64,000 bases of DNA. Source: Tenuifilaceae bacterium CYCD (GTDB taxonomy: Bacteria; Bacteroidota; Bacteroidia; Bacteroidales; Tenuifilaceae). Where the stretch lies: contig AP027304.1 of NCBI GenBank assembly GCA_036322835.1, forward strand, positions 992,001 through 1,056,000. Reading direction: 5' to 3'. Shown in pieces: positions 8,950 through 17,185 of the stretch (position 1 is the stretch's first letter; each line of letters opens with the position of its first letter). The translations under genes and the position numbers were made by a program. The notes under the pieces were generated by a model. That model was not told the DNA's origin. It searched no databases and worked only from the letters and a program-made list of their open reading frames with translations.

Positions 8950-10044
8950 ATGAAATACAAAGAAAATAAAAGTGCTCTAACAGTAAATCCAGGCATTGAG
9001 CAGCCTCCATCTGTAAACGAGGATGCCATTCGCCGTTTTAAGGAAAAAAGGCGTAAACTGCTCTCGGTTGAAGAATACATGGATGGCATTCTCAACAAAA
9101 ACATAACCATTCTAAGTCAAGCCATTACTTTAATAGAAAGTTCGTTGCCCCACCATCACGAACTTGGCCAAAAACTTATTGAGAAATGCTTGCCTTACTC
9201 AGGTAACTCAATCCGAATTGGAATAACAGGAGTTCCAGGTGTTGGTAAAAGTACATTTATTGAAGCGCTGGGCTCAACTATCACATCGCAGGGGCATCGA
9301 CTTGCCGTACTAGCAATAGATCCAAGTAGCGAGCGTAGCAAGGGTAGCATACTAGGTGATAAAACACGCATGGAAACACTTAGTGCAGATCCTAACGCAT
9401 TCATCCGTCCTTCTCCATCTGCAGGATCGCTAGGCGGAGTTGCACGTAAAACCCGCGAAACAATCATACTGTGCGAAGCTGCGGGTTTTGATACAATATT
9501 TATTGAAACTGTTGGTGTTGGACAGAGTGAAACCGCAGTTCATTCCATGGTCGATTTTTTCCTACTACTAATGCTTGCCGGAGCTGGTGATGAGTTGCAA
9601 GGCATAAAACGTGGCATTATGGAAATGGCCGATTTAATTGCTATTACCAAAGCCGATGGTTCAAACAGGGATAAAGCAAAACTAGCGCAAGCCGAATACC
9701 AGAATGCGTTGCATCTATTTCCTCCAGCCGAATCGGGTTGGACAATAAATGCAATGACCTGCTCATCGGTGGAAAGGTCCGGACTGAGTGATATCTGGGA
9801 AACCATTAAATCGTACGTGGAGTTTACCAAAGGCAATGGCTATTTTAGTAATCGACGGAGCCAGCAAGCCAAGTACTGGATGTACGAGAGCATCAACGAA
9901 GCCCTTAAAAGCCACTTTTACCATAGCAAGGATATTCACAGTCACATTCGAAAAACCGAAGATGAAGTAACTAAAAATAAGATTAGCTCGTTTGTTGCAG
10001 CCCAGCACCTGCTCGATCTTTACTTTAAAAAATATTCAGAATAA
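8950..10044 (+). CDS. meaB: Methylmalonyl-CoA mutase-associated GTPase MeaB
   Basis: This is a G3E P-loop GTPase that chaperones adenosylcobalamin loading and protects methylmalonyl-CoA mutase. Motifs are GVPGVGKST (Walker A, about residues 94-102), AIDPSSERSKGSILGDKTRM (MeaB switch region), FIRPSPSAGSLGGVA, ETVGVGQSE (Walker B region), and AITKADG (guanine-specificity NKxD equivalent). The ATG at 8950 is chosen over the in-frame TTG three bases upstream, giving 364 residues. The mutase subunits are not in the window. The thiF-like gene begins 16 bp after the stop and probably shares the transcript. The gene implies B12-dependent propionate/succinate metabolism. Confidence 0.93.
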   Translation: MKYKENKSALTVNPGIEQPPSVNEDAIRRFKEKRRKLLSVEEYMDGILNKNITILSQAITLIESSLPHHHELGQKLIEKCLPYSGNSIRIGITGVPGVGKSTFIEALGSTITSQGHRLAVLAIDPSSERSKGSILGDKTRMETLSADPNAFIRPSPSAGSLGGVARKTRETIILCEAAGFDTIFIETVGVGQSETAVHSMVDFFLLLMLAGAGDELQGIKRGIMEMADLIAITKADGSNRDKAKLAQAEYQNALHLFPPAESGWTINAMTCSSVERSGLSDIWETIKSYVEFTKGNGYFSNRRSQQAKYWMYESINEALKSHFYHSKDIHSHIRKTEDEVTKNKISSFVAAQHLLDLYFKKYSE

Positions 10045-10060
10045 CTTGCGAGGAAGCCCT

Positions 10061-10669
10061 ATGCTCAACTTCAATCAAATAAAATCCATCCTAAAAGATT
10101 ACACCGTAGGCATTGCCGGCGCAGGTGGATTAGGGAGCAACGTGGCAATGGCTCTTACCCGCACCGGTGTTGGAAACCTAATAATTGCCGATTTCGATAG
10201 GGTTTCCGAAAGCAATCTAAACCGACAATTTTACTTTAAGCATCAAGTTGGATTTAAAAAAGTTGATGTCCTAAAAACAAATCTATTAAGCATCAATCCC
10301 GACTTAAACATAATCACCCACGATGTTAAACTAGATGAAAGCAACATTCTTAGGCACTTTACCAACGTTGATGTAATGGTTGAAGCATTTGATAAGGCCG
10401 ATATGAAACAAATTATTATTGAAAAGTTTCATTTCGAAAAACCGAACATTCCATTAGTTGTTGGAAACGGAATGGCAGGGTGGGGTGAGTCCAACTCTAT
10501 GAAAGTACAACAATTTGGGAATCTATATGTCTGTGGTGATGGAACATCCGAAGTAACCAACGATTTTCCCCCATTAGCCCCCAGAGTTACCATTTGTGCA
10601 GCCATGGAAGCCAATGTGGTTTTAAGTATACTACTCAATAAAGCAACCAGCACTAAAGTAAATCCCTAG
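10061..10669 (+). CDS. thiF: ThiF-family adenylyltransferase (short form)
   Basis: This E1-like enzyme should adenylate the C-terminal Gly-Gly of a ThiS-type sulfur carrier. The Rossmann nucleotide loop GAGGLGSNVA lies at about residues 20-29, followed by DFDRVSESNLNRQFYF (the Arg-containing ATP/Mg site) and KVDVLKTNLLSINP. At 202 residues it matches the short ThiF class of anaerobes rather than the ~250-residue MoeB-like form, and the paired CxxC zinc motifs are absent. ATG 10061 is chosen because the fold starts there and AGGAAG precedes it; an upstream extension would overlap meaB. A ThiS-like gene lies 86 bp downstream. No other thiamine gene is present, so the carrier could serve a different sulfur-transfer pathway. 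Confidence 0.8.
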   Translation: MLNFNQIKSILKDYTVGIAGAGGLGSNVAMALTRTGVGNLIIADFDRVSESNLNRQFYFKHQVGFKKVDVLKTNLLSINPDLNIITHDVKLDESNILRHFTNVDVMVEAFDKADMKQIIIEKFHFEKPNIPLVVGNGMAGWGESNSMKVQQFGNLYVCGDGTSEVTNDFPPLAPRVTICAAMEANVVLSILLNKATSTKVNP

Positions 10670-10727
10670 TTTTGAAAAATACCTGCTAAAGATTTTTCTC
10701 TTATCCTTTAACTTTTAATTTTTAGCT

Positions 10728-10735
10728 TAAATTTG
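10728..10735 (+). promoter_or_regulatory. Candidate -7 element (TAAATTTG) for thiS-divIC
   Basis: It matches TAnnTTTG. Transcription from here would start around 10741, which excludes GTG 10735 and supports ATG 10756 as the thiS start. A TTTA 17 bp upstream is only a weak -33. Confidence 0.4.
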
Positions 10736-10755
10736 TGGCAAAACGCGAAATTTTG

Positions 10756-10965
10756 ATGGAAATAATTTTAAACAATAACCCCGATGTAATTGAAACTGCT
10801 GAGGATAGTATCACAGTTGAGAATCTTCTTAGAATTAAAAAATTTAGCTACAAACTGCTTGTTGTTAAAATAAACGACATACTAATCAAAAAAGAGGATT
10901 ACCCCATATCAAGGGTTGTTAAGGGCGACAATGTGCAAGTTATTCATTTAATCACAGGAGGTTGA
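10756..10965 (+). CDS. thiS: ThiS-like sulfur carrier protein
   Basis: This 69-residue ubiquitin-like protein ends in ITGG, the diglycine tail that is adenylated by ThiF and then thiocarboxylated. The beta-grasp pattern is visible: MEIILNNN at the start, a central helix (ITVENLLRIKKF), VVKINDILIKKEDY, and VVKGDNVQVIHLITGG at the end. An in-frame GTG at 10735 would add seven residues, but a candidate promoter element overlaps it. The gene is followed after one base by the DivIC-like gene, and its two terminal glycine codons form that gene's Shine-Dalgarno sequence. Thiamine biosynthesis is the default assignment; sulfur transfer to another pathway is possible. Confidence 0.8.
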   Translation: MEIILNNNPDVIETAEDSITVENLLRIKKFSYKLLVVKINDILIKKEDYPISRVVKGDNVQVIHLITGG

Positions 10966-10966
10966 T

Positions 10967-11284
10967 ATGACATTTGACTCTCAGACTATTTGGCAATGGT
11001 TGCTAGTAAGGTTAAAGAACAAGTTCTTTATTACCGGATTTATATTTATCCTGTGGATGCTCATTTTTGATAATAGCAACTGGATTTCGATGATAAATAC
11101 TCGAAGGAAAATCAACCAAATGGAGGATGATAAGGCATACTATGTAAAAAAGATTGCCGACGATAAGCGAAAGATAAAGGAGTTAAGAACCAATAAGAAA
11201 AACCTCGAAAAATTTGCCCGAGAACAGTACCTTATGAAAAAACCAAATGAGGAAATCTTTATCATCGACGAGAATGACCTTTAA
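10967..11284 (+). CDS. Septum formation initiator (DivIC/FtsB-like) protein
   Basis: The 105-residue bitopic membrane protein has a short cytoplasmic N-terminus, one transmembrane helix (~residues 20-40, FFITGFIFILWMLIF), and a periplasmic coiled coil (~45-85) rich in Lys/Glu/Asp. It ends in the conserved EKFAREQYLMKKPNEEIFII motif. FtsB/DivIC proteins couple FtsL and FtsQ/DivIB in the divisome. A perfect AGGAGG precedes the start by a few bases, which is rare in Bacteroidota. It overlaps nothing but lies one base after thiS. Confidence 0.85.
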   Translation: MTFDSQTIWQWLLVRLKNKFFITGFIFILWMLIFDNSNWISMINTRRKINQMEDDKAYYVKKIADDKRKIKELRTNKKNLEKFAREQYLMKKPNEEIFIIDENDL

Positions 11285-11359
11285 GGATCATTTACACCTA
11301 TAAACAATCAACACGCACTTCAACCAAACCCAAATTTAGTTACTTAGAAACTGCTGTTT

Positions 11360-12394
11360 ATGGATTGTATCATTAGCCCTTTCGGAAAAATTGACAATGA
11401 TAAAGTTTTTCTTTACACGTTTATCACAGAAAATGGATTGGAAATATCCATTACTAACTACGGAGCAATAATTACTGCCATAAATCTTCTTCAAGAGGAT
11501 GGCAGCATAAGGTTGGCGTATGGTTTCGATAATCTTGATCCATACCTAAAAAGCGAGATATATGCTGGCGCCATAGTTGGTAGGTATGCCAATAGAATTG
11601 CAGAGGCTAAATTTAGAATCAACGGTAATCTCCACAACATCAGCAAAAACGACGGCAACAACCATCTCCATGGCGGTTCTGCTGGTTTCAACAGGAAAAT
11701 TTGGGATACATTGCTCTTTGAGCAAGTTAACGGAATCTGCACTTTAAAATTTTACCTCCGAAGCTTGAATAACGAAGAGGGTTTTCCTGGAAATGTTGAT
11801 GTTTGGGTTACATACCAAATCACCGATGATAACCAAATCAGTATTAACTACTCAGCAAAAACCGACGCTCCAACCCATATCAACCTAACATCACACAGCT
11901 ACTTCAGCCTTAGCGGTTTCTTCACCGATGTGCTTGATCATGTTCTAAAAATCAATGCAAACCATTACCTTCCCGTTAATGATGAACTAATACCCACCGG
12001 TGAAATACGAGAACTGGAAGGAACTCCTTTTGACTTTAGGCATCCAAAAGCAATTGGAGCCGATATAGACCTAGTGGATGGATTGTACGACCATTGTTTC
12101 GTACTTAAAAATCCAACCCTCGATGAGCCCTCCGTTATACTTCGAAATCCAAAACTCGATTTAAAACTAAGTATTTTTACCACCCAACCGGGGCTGCAAC
12201 TTTACACCCCGCTAAAAAAGCCACAAATACTCAATAACAGTATTAATATTCCCCGATCTGGCAACTGGGCTGTTTGTCTCGAGCCACAGCATTTTCCCAA
12301 TACTCCCAATTGTTCTAATTTTCCCTCAACCCTTTTAATGCCAAACGAGGAATATAATCACACCACAATTTTTAGTTTTGACTTAGGGGAATAA
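11360..12394 (+). CDS. galM: Aldose 1-epimerase (galactose mutarotase)
   Basis: GalM interconverts alpha and beta anomers of aldoses such as galactose and glucose. The family beta-sandwich motifs are present: NDGNNHLHGG with His104, NLTSHSYFSLSG with catalytic His179, DDxDLVDGLYDHCFVL-type substrate loop, and the catalytic base Glu308 in AVCLEPQHFPNTPN. The length of 344 residues is typical, and no signal peptide is seen, so it is cytoplasmic. It has no galactose-operon partners here and sits alone between divIC and the AOR gene. Confidence 0.92.
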   Translation: MDCIISPFGKIDNDKVFLYTFITENGLEISITNYGAIITAINLLQEDGSIRLAYGFDNLDPYLKSEIYAGAIVGRYANRIAEAKFRINGNLHNISKNDGNNHLHGGSAGFNRKIWDTLLFEQVNGICTLKFYLRSLNNEEGFPGNVDVWVTYQITDDNQISINYSAKTDAPTHINLTSHSYFSLSGFFTDVLDHVLKINANHYLPVNDELIPTGEIRELEGTPFDFRHPKAIGADIDLVDGLYDHCFVLKNPTLDEPSVILRNPKLDLKLSIFTTQPGLQLYTPLKKPQILNNSINIPRSGNWAVCLEPQHFPNTPNCSNFPSTLLMPNEEYNHTTIFSFDLGE

Positions 12395-12535
12395 TTTCTC
12401 CTAACAAATCTCTTGTAAAGCGCATATTTTCACGATATGTAAAGATTTTCATATTGATAATAGTCATGTTTTATTTTTAACTTTACAAATACTTTAGTGC
12501 ATATTTTAATTTGATCAAACCATAATATCAATAAT

Positions 12536-14692
12536 ATGAATGTCCAAGAATTAGCCAAAAACATGAAACTGCTGAAAAAGTGGAACTACGAATGGAAACC
12601 GCTTTACAGAGGCTATACCGACAAGATTTTATACATAAACGTGGGTAGCAACGAGGTAAAAGAAAAAGCAGTTCCTCCACAAATGAAAGAAAAATTTATT
12701 GGGGGAAAAGGTTATGGGCTTCGGCTACTGTGGGATGCTACAAAGCCCACAACAAAATGGAACGATCCCGAAAACGAACTCAACATTAGTTCTGGTCCGG
12801 TGGGGGGTATAACACAATACTCCGGAACAGGAAAATCGTTAATCGTAAGCATTTCTCCACAAACCAATTCCGTAATGGATTCCAACGTGGGTGGTTTCTT
12901 TGGTCCCTTTCTAAAATTCTCAGGTTACGATGCTTTAGAGCTACAGGGAAAAGCCGAAAAGGATATCATTATATATATCGATGGAATTAACCACACGATT
13001 GAAATATACGAAGATCCCGGTTTTGCAAAGGATTCTCACATTCTAGGGGAAGAACTAACCGAGGTTTTTGCCGAAGAGGAAAAAGATTATAAAAACATTG
13101 GTATTGTTTCAACAGGAGCCGCCGCAGAGAACTCTTTGATCGGTATGATTAACTTCACGTTCTACGACCCTAAACGTAAAAAAGTAAGGCTAAAACAGGC
13201 AGGAAGAGGCGGTCTTGGAACCGTTATGCGCGATAAGAAAATTAAGGCCATTGTTGCGCGAGTTGAAGGTGTTAAAGGAAATCTAAATAATGTTGCAAAC
13301 CTTGATGCAATTGTAGAAAGAGGTCGCCGGTATCAAACCGAAATGCGAGAACTAGATGATGTTCAAAACCAAATGCGAAAGAAGGGTACAGCCAACATTG
13401 TAAACGTAATGAACGATTACGACCTTTTACCCACTCACAATTTTAAGTTCGGCAATACTGCTGATGGCATAAAGATCCATAGCGATTTGCTCCGCGATAA
13501 GTACTTTACCCTAGGTGTTCCCGATGGCTGCTGGATTGGTTGCGCAATGAGCTGCTCAAAAGGGGTTGATGACTTTATCCCAAAAACTGGTCCTTACAAA
13601 GGCACCAAGGTTATTGTGGATGGACCAGAGTACGAAACCGCCGCAGGACTTGGTTCAAATCTTGGCATTTTTAACTATGACGGCATAATTGAGGCAAACT
13701 TCTACTGCGACACATACGGGATTTGCACCATTACATGGGGAACATGTATGGCTTTTGTTATGGAATGCTACGAGAATGGAGTTCTAAACAAGGAGCGTAC
13801 GGGTGGACTTGACCTTAGCTTTGGCCAATTCGAGAATATGATGGAGGTGATGCACCAACTTGCCCGTGGCGAAGGTTTTGGTTTAGTGGTTGGACAGGGT
13901 GTTCGTAAAATGAAGGAAAAATTCGTTAAAGAATACGGTGCCGATCCTGCCTTCCTACAAGACATAGGGATGGAGAATAAAGGATTGGAATACTCGCAGT
14001 ACGTTTCTAAGGAATCACTGGCACAGCAAGGCGGATACGCCATGACTAACAAAGGACCACAGCACGATGAAGCTTGGCTGATTTTCATGGACATGGTTAA
14101 CAACCAGCTCCCAACGTTCGAAGCAAAAGCAGAAGCACTACACTACTTCCCAATGTTCCGCACATGGTTTGGTTTACAAGGTTTCTGTAAGTTGCCCTGG
14201 AACGATGTTGTTCCTAAAGGAAATTCGCAAACAAAAGAACCTCACAAAATTCCTGAACACGTTGATAATTACATAGCCGTATATAATGGTGTAACAGGTA
14301 ATAATATCGATATAGATGGTCTTATACGCCAAAGCGAGCGTGTATACAACTTCCAGCGCATATTTAATATTCGTCGTGGGTATGGTTTACGTAAACACGA
14401 TGCCCAGCCATACCGTGCGTGTGGACCTGTAACCAAGGAGGAATACCTGAGTCGTCAGGAACGTTACGATAAGCAACTTAAAGAACTGGTAGGCGTTGAT
14501 CCTACCAATATGACACTTGAGGAAAAAATGGCAGCAACTCGTAAGTATCGTGAAAATAGATATGAACAACTGCTAGATGCTGTTTACAAACGCCGTGGTT
14601 GGAACAGTAATGGGGTTCCTACTATTGAGCATCTGAAGGAAATAGGAATGGATTTACCTGAACTTATTGAAGTAGTAAAACCCTTACAATAA
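12536..14692 (+). CDS. Aldehyde:ferredoxin oxidoreductase family protein (tungsten/molybdenum pterin enzyme)
   Basis: AOR-family enzymes use a tungstobispterin and a [4Fe-4S] cluster to oxidise aldehydes to acids with ferredoxin. Family marks include GGKGYGLRLLWD (~residues 57-68), NISSGPVGG, TGKSLIVSISPQTNSVMDSNVGGFFGPFLKFSGYDALE (domain 1 pterin region, split here by normal spacing) and GRGGLGTVMRDKKIKAI. Putative cluster cysteines are C332, C336, C340 (in GCWIGCAMSC) and C551 (GFCKLPWND). The first three are spaced CX3CX3C rather than the usual CX2CX3C. At 718 residues it is about 100 longer than archaeal AOR. No pterin or tungstate-uptake genes are nearby. The physiological aldehyde is unknown. 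Confidence 0.88.
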   Translation: MNVQELAKNMKLLKKWNYEWKPLYRGYTDKILYINVGSNEVKEKAVPPQMKEKFIGGKGYGLRLLWDATKPTTKWNDPENELNISSGPVGGITQYSGTGKSLIVSISPQTNSVMDSNVGGFFGPFLKFSGYDALELQGKAEKDIIIYIDGINHTIEIYEDPGFAKDSHILGEELTEVFAEEEKDYKNIGIVSTGAAAENSLIGMINFTFYDPKRKKVRLKQAGRGGLGTVMRDKKIKAIVARVEGVKGNLNNVANLDAIVERGRRYQTEMRELDDVQNQMRKKGTANIVNVMNDYDLLPTHNFKFGNTADGIKIHSDLLRDKYFTLGVPDGCWIGCAMSCSKGVDDFIPKTGPYKGTKVIVDGPEYETAAGLGSNLGIFNYDGIIEANFYCDTYGICTITWGTCMAFVMECYENGVLNKERTGGLDLSFGQFENMMEVMHQLARGEGFGLVVGQGVRKMKEKFVKEYGADPAFLQDIGMENKGLEYSQYVSKESLAQQGGYAMTNKGPQHDEAWLIFMDMVNNQLPTFEAKAEALHYFPMFRTWFGLQGFCKLPWNDVVPKGNSQTKEPHKIPEHVDNYIAVYNGVTGNNIDIDGLIRQSERVYNFQRIFNIRRGYGLRKHDAQPYRACGPVTKEEYLSRQERYDKQLKELVGVDPTNMTLEEKMAATRKYRENRYEQLLDAVYKRRGWNSNGVPTIEHLKEIGMDLPELIEVVKPLQ

Positions 14693-14704
14693 TAAAGTCA
14701 AACC

Positions 14705-14734
14705 AAAACCCCCAGATTAACGCTGGGGGTTTTT
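14705..14734 (+). terminator. Rho-independent terminator of the AOR gene
   Basis: AAAACCCCCAG (14705-14715) pairs perfectly with CTGGGGGTTTT (14723-14733) around a 7-nt loop, followed by Ts. It sits between the plus-strand AOR gene and the minus-strand permease gene and should mainly serve the former. Confidence 0.92.
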
Positions 14735-14755
14735 AATTTCTATCTCGCTAAATTT

Positions 14756-15979
14756 CTATAAATCAATACGTATTTGCTCAATATCGTCTTTATGCCTTAA
14801 GTATGTCCGGTGTAAAATAATCCAGTTGGCAAAAAAGAATATCACCACAAGAATCCAAAGATGTAACCAGTTTGATATCGCCGCATCAAAAGCAGTTCCC
14901 ATTGAGTTTATCTTTATAAAACCTTTGATAGCAGGAACTACTGGAAATACCTGCGCTAAAAAGTTAAGGCCTTTAGGAAGAGCCTCTTCTGGCCACGAAA
15001 AGCCCGACAAAAATAACAACGGCACAGAAGTAAAAAGCAATGTTATCAGTGACTGTTCCCGACTTTTAAACATGGTAGACAGCAACATCCCCAGCAACAT
15101 AGATGCGAGTAAAAATGGAAGTAAAAAACCAAGTATTACCAATACGTTGCCATAATGCGGAAAATTAAAGCCCCTTATAACCAGCAACAGTAAATAAATA
15201 ACCACCGGTATATATACGGTTAGGTAAGCCAAAACTTTACCTATTATAAGCCGAACGGCACTCCCTTTCAATTTGGCAAGTATACCCAAGTAACTTTCGG
15301 CCCCCCGTTCCCTTGCCGATCCGGCAAGCATGCCTATTCCCATAAGCAAACTCTGTTGAATGATAAGCAGAATCAATGGTGGCATAGCATAGGTTCCATA
15401 TCCAGACACCGGATTATACAATGGTTCACTGATAAACTCCACAGGTGTAGCATAATTTTTTGCCATTTCGGGATTTACACCCTGCATAACATAACGGTTA
15501 ATTTTTAACTCGGTGCCCAACGCCATGGATGCAGAAACCACTCCCTGCAATGCCTGCTTGTAAATTAGCATGTAACTGGCATCGGCATATAGTGCAACAT
15601 ACGCTTGAGCTCCAGTAAGAGTATTCTTCGAAAAATCCTCCGGAATAACAACAATTCCATTTACCTCACCCCTATTAAACTCATCGGTAGCCTCGGCCAA
15701 ACTGGTGGGCGTTAAATACACCAAAACCTGCTCGGTAGCATCAATCTTTCGAACCAACTCCCTTGATGTCTTAGAATTGTCTAAATCAACTACAGCAATC
15801 CTTGTTTCACGGAGCAGCTCAGGATTATAACTGATGCTATAGAGCAATGGATAAATAATAGTTGCCCCAAAGAAAAGTAGCATCACACCTCCATCGCCGA
15901 AAATCCTTTTTAACTCAAACAGCCAAAGAGTTCCAGTTTCTCTAAAAGCTCCTTTTACATATTTAAATAGACGTATCAT
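14756..15979 (-). CDS. ABC-2 type transporter permease (efflux operon, second permease)
   Basis: The 407-residue membrane protein has the ABC-2 permease plan: an N-terminal transmembrane helix (~residues 30-50), a large extracytoplasmic domain with the motif RIAVVDLDNSKTSRELVRKID (here ~80-100) and EVNGIVVIPEDFSKN, then five C-terminal helices including PPLILLIIQQSLLMGIGML. This is the YbhS/YbhR and YhhJ class of drug or toxin exporters. It lies 12 bp downstream of a homologous permease gene; together they would form a heterodimeric channel. No ATPase gene is in the operon. Confidence 0.9.
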   Translation of the reverse strand: MIRLFKYVKGAFRETGTLWLFELKRIFGDGGVMLLFFGATIIYPLLYSISYNPELLRETRIAVVDLDNSKTSRELVRKIDATEQVLVYLTPTSLAEATDEFNRGEVNGIVVIPEDFSKNTLTGAQAYVALYADASYMLIYKQALQGVVSASMALGTELKINRYVMQGVNPEMAKNYATPVEFISEPLYNPVSGYGTYAMPPLILLIIQQSLLMGIGMLAGSARERGAESYLGILAKLKGSAVRLIIGKVLAYLTVYIPVVIYLLLLVIRGFNFPHYGNVLVILGFLLPFLLASMLLGMLLSTMFKSREQSLITLLFTSVPLLFLSGFSWPEEALPKGLNFLAQVFPVVPAIKGFIKINSMGTAFDAAISNWLHLWILVVIFFFANWIILHRTYLRHKDDIEQIRIDL

Positions 15980-15991
15980 TACAAATCACTT

Positions 15992-17173
15992 TTAGTTCTT
16001 CCCCCATAATTTTGGAGTATTACAAATCTTTTTAAGTCTTTTGAGAAAAAAGAATGGCAGCAACAAAAACAGGTTCAGAATGAGCAACGACTTAAGAGAA
16101 CTGTATGTAGGTGCACCCTGTAACGCCTGATTTATAAATACCTCGTGGTAATGGGTAAACGGAAACAGGAAGCCAAGAATCATAACCGGTTTATACATTG
16201 CTATATGCGGAAAAGTTAAACCAGACATGGTGAATGCCAACGCCGCATATACCGATGAAATACTTAAAGCCATTCGTAAACTGGTAAATATGGAAACAAT
16301 TACAATTCCCATGGATATGTAGGCCAATACGAATAAAAAGGCATTATATATCAAAATCCAGACGTTCCCTTTAAATGGAGTCCCAAAATATTTTATCAGC
16401 AAAACATTCACAAATAGCATCAAAATAGAATAGATAAAAAGGTATGGAGCCATTTTTGCCGATAGCGCCCTAACAATGCTTCCGTGTGCAGTTTTAAGCC
16501 ATTCTCCCGCGCGATGATACTTAAACTCGGATCCTATTGCATATACAGTTCCGCTTAGAATAAACATCAGGAGCATTACCGGAAGAAACGCTGTGGTTAA
16601 ATAGTAGAAATAGTTGGTGTAAGGGTTAAATAGCATGTGCGTATCAACCTTAACCGGCATAACCGAAACCATTGCCTGTTTGTAGTATTGACCTTTTTTT
16701 AGTCTCAAATTCAAATCCACGCCGGCCGAAAAAGTAGAAACAACGGTTGTTACATCCTTATTAATGAATCCACCAACAATCATATAGGCATTGTTGAAGA
16801 AAAAGGCCACCTGAGGCTGTTCGCTTTTGAATAGACTTTGCTCAAAATCCTCGGGGATTATAAATATTCCGTATACATCTCCACGCTCCATCGCCTCCTT
16901 GGCCTCGCTAAGGTTAGCGTAAGTAGAAACTATTTTTGCCGAAGGCACAGCATCAACCATTCTGGCCAACTTCCTAGAGGTAGCGGACCGATTCAAGTCA
17001 ACTAATCCGATTGGTAAATCGCGAGGAACTCCCTTAATAAACACAAGCGTCATCACGCCTATGGCAATAACCGGGAGGATCAGCGTTACCATTAAATAAG
17101 TTCGCCGACCTATCATCAAGGCAAATTCGCGCTTTATTACATTCCACCAACCCTTTGGATTATACCTGCTCAT
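15992..17173 (-). CDS. ABC-2 type transporter permease (efflux operon, first permease)
   Basis: It has the same architecture as its neighbour: helix at ~27-47 (YLMVTLILPVIAIGVMTLVF), extracytoplasmic domain with LPIGLVDLNRSATSRKLARM and DVYGIFIIPEDFEQS, and C-terminal helices with FLPVMLLMFILSGTVYAIGSEFK. Length is 393 residues. Sequence similarity between the two permeases suggests an ancient duplication. It is 12 bp from the adaptor gene upstream, so it is clearly cotranscribed with hlyD and tolC. Confidence 0.9.
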   Translation of the reverse strand: MSRYNPKGWWNVIKREFALMIGRRTYLMVTLILPVIAIGVMTLVFIKGVPRDLPIGLVDLNRSATSRKLARMVDAVPSAKIVSTYANLSEAKEAMERGDVYGIFIIPEDFEQSLFKSEQPQVAFFFNNAYMIVGGFINKDVTTVVSTFSAGVDLNLRLKKGQYYKQAMVSVMPVKVDTHMLFNPYTNYFYYLTTAFLPVMLLMFILSGTVYAIGSEFKYHRAGEWLKTAHGSIVRALSAKMAPYLFIYSILMLFVNVLLIKYFGTPFKGNVWILIYNAFLFVLAYISMGIVIVSIFTSLRMALSISSVYAALAFTMSGLTFPHIAMYKPVMILGFLFPFTHYHEVFINQALQGAPTYSSLKSLLILNLFLLLPFFFLKRLKKICNTPKLWGKN

Positions 17174-17185
17174 GCTTTGCTGCTG

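Noticed and set aside
9992-10060. N-terminal extension of thiF
   Set aside because: It overlaps the meaB end, and the ThiF fold begins at ATG 10061.
10670-10755. TPP riboswitch upstream of thiS
   Set aside because: No CTGAGA/thi-box and no long leader; only a promoter-like -7 element is seen.
12510-12519. TTTGATCAAA palindrome as an FNR site
   Set aside because: The central spacer is missing, so it does not match TTGAT-N4-ATCAA; it may be chance in AT-rich DNA.
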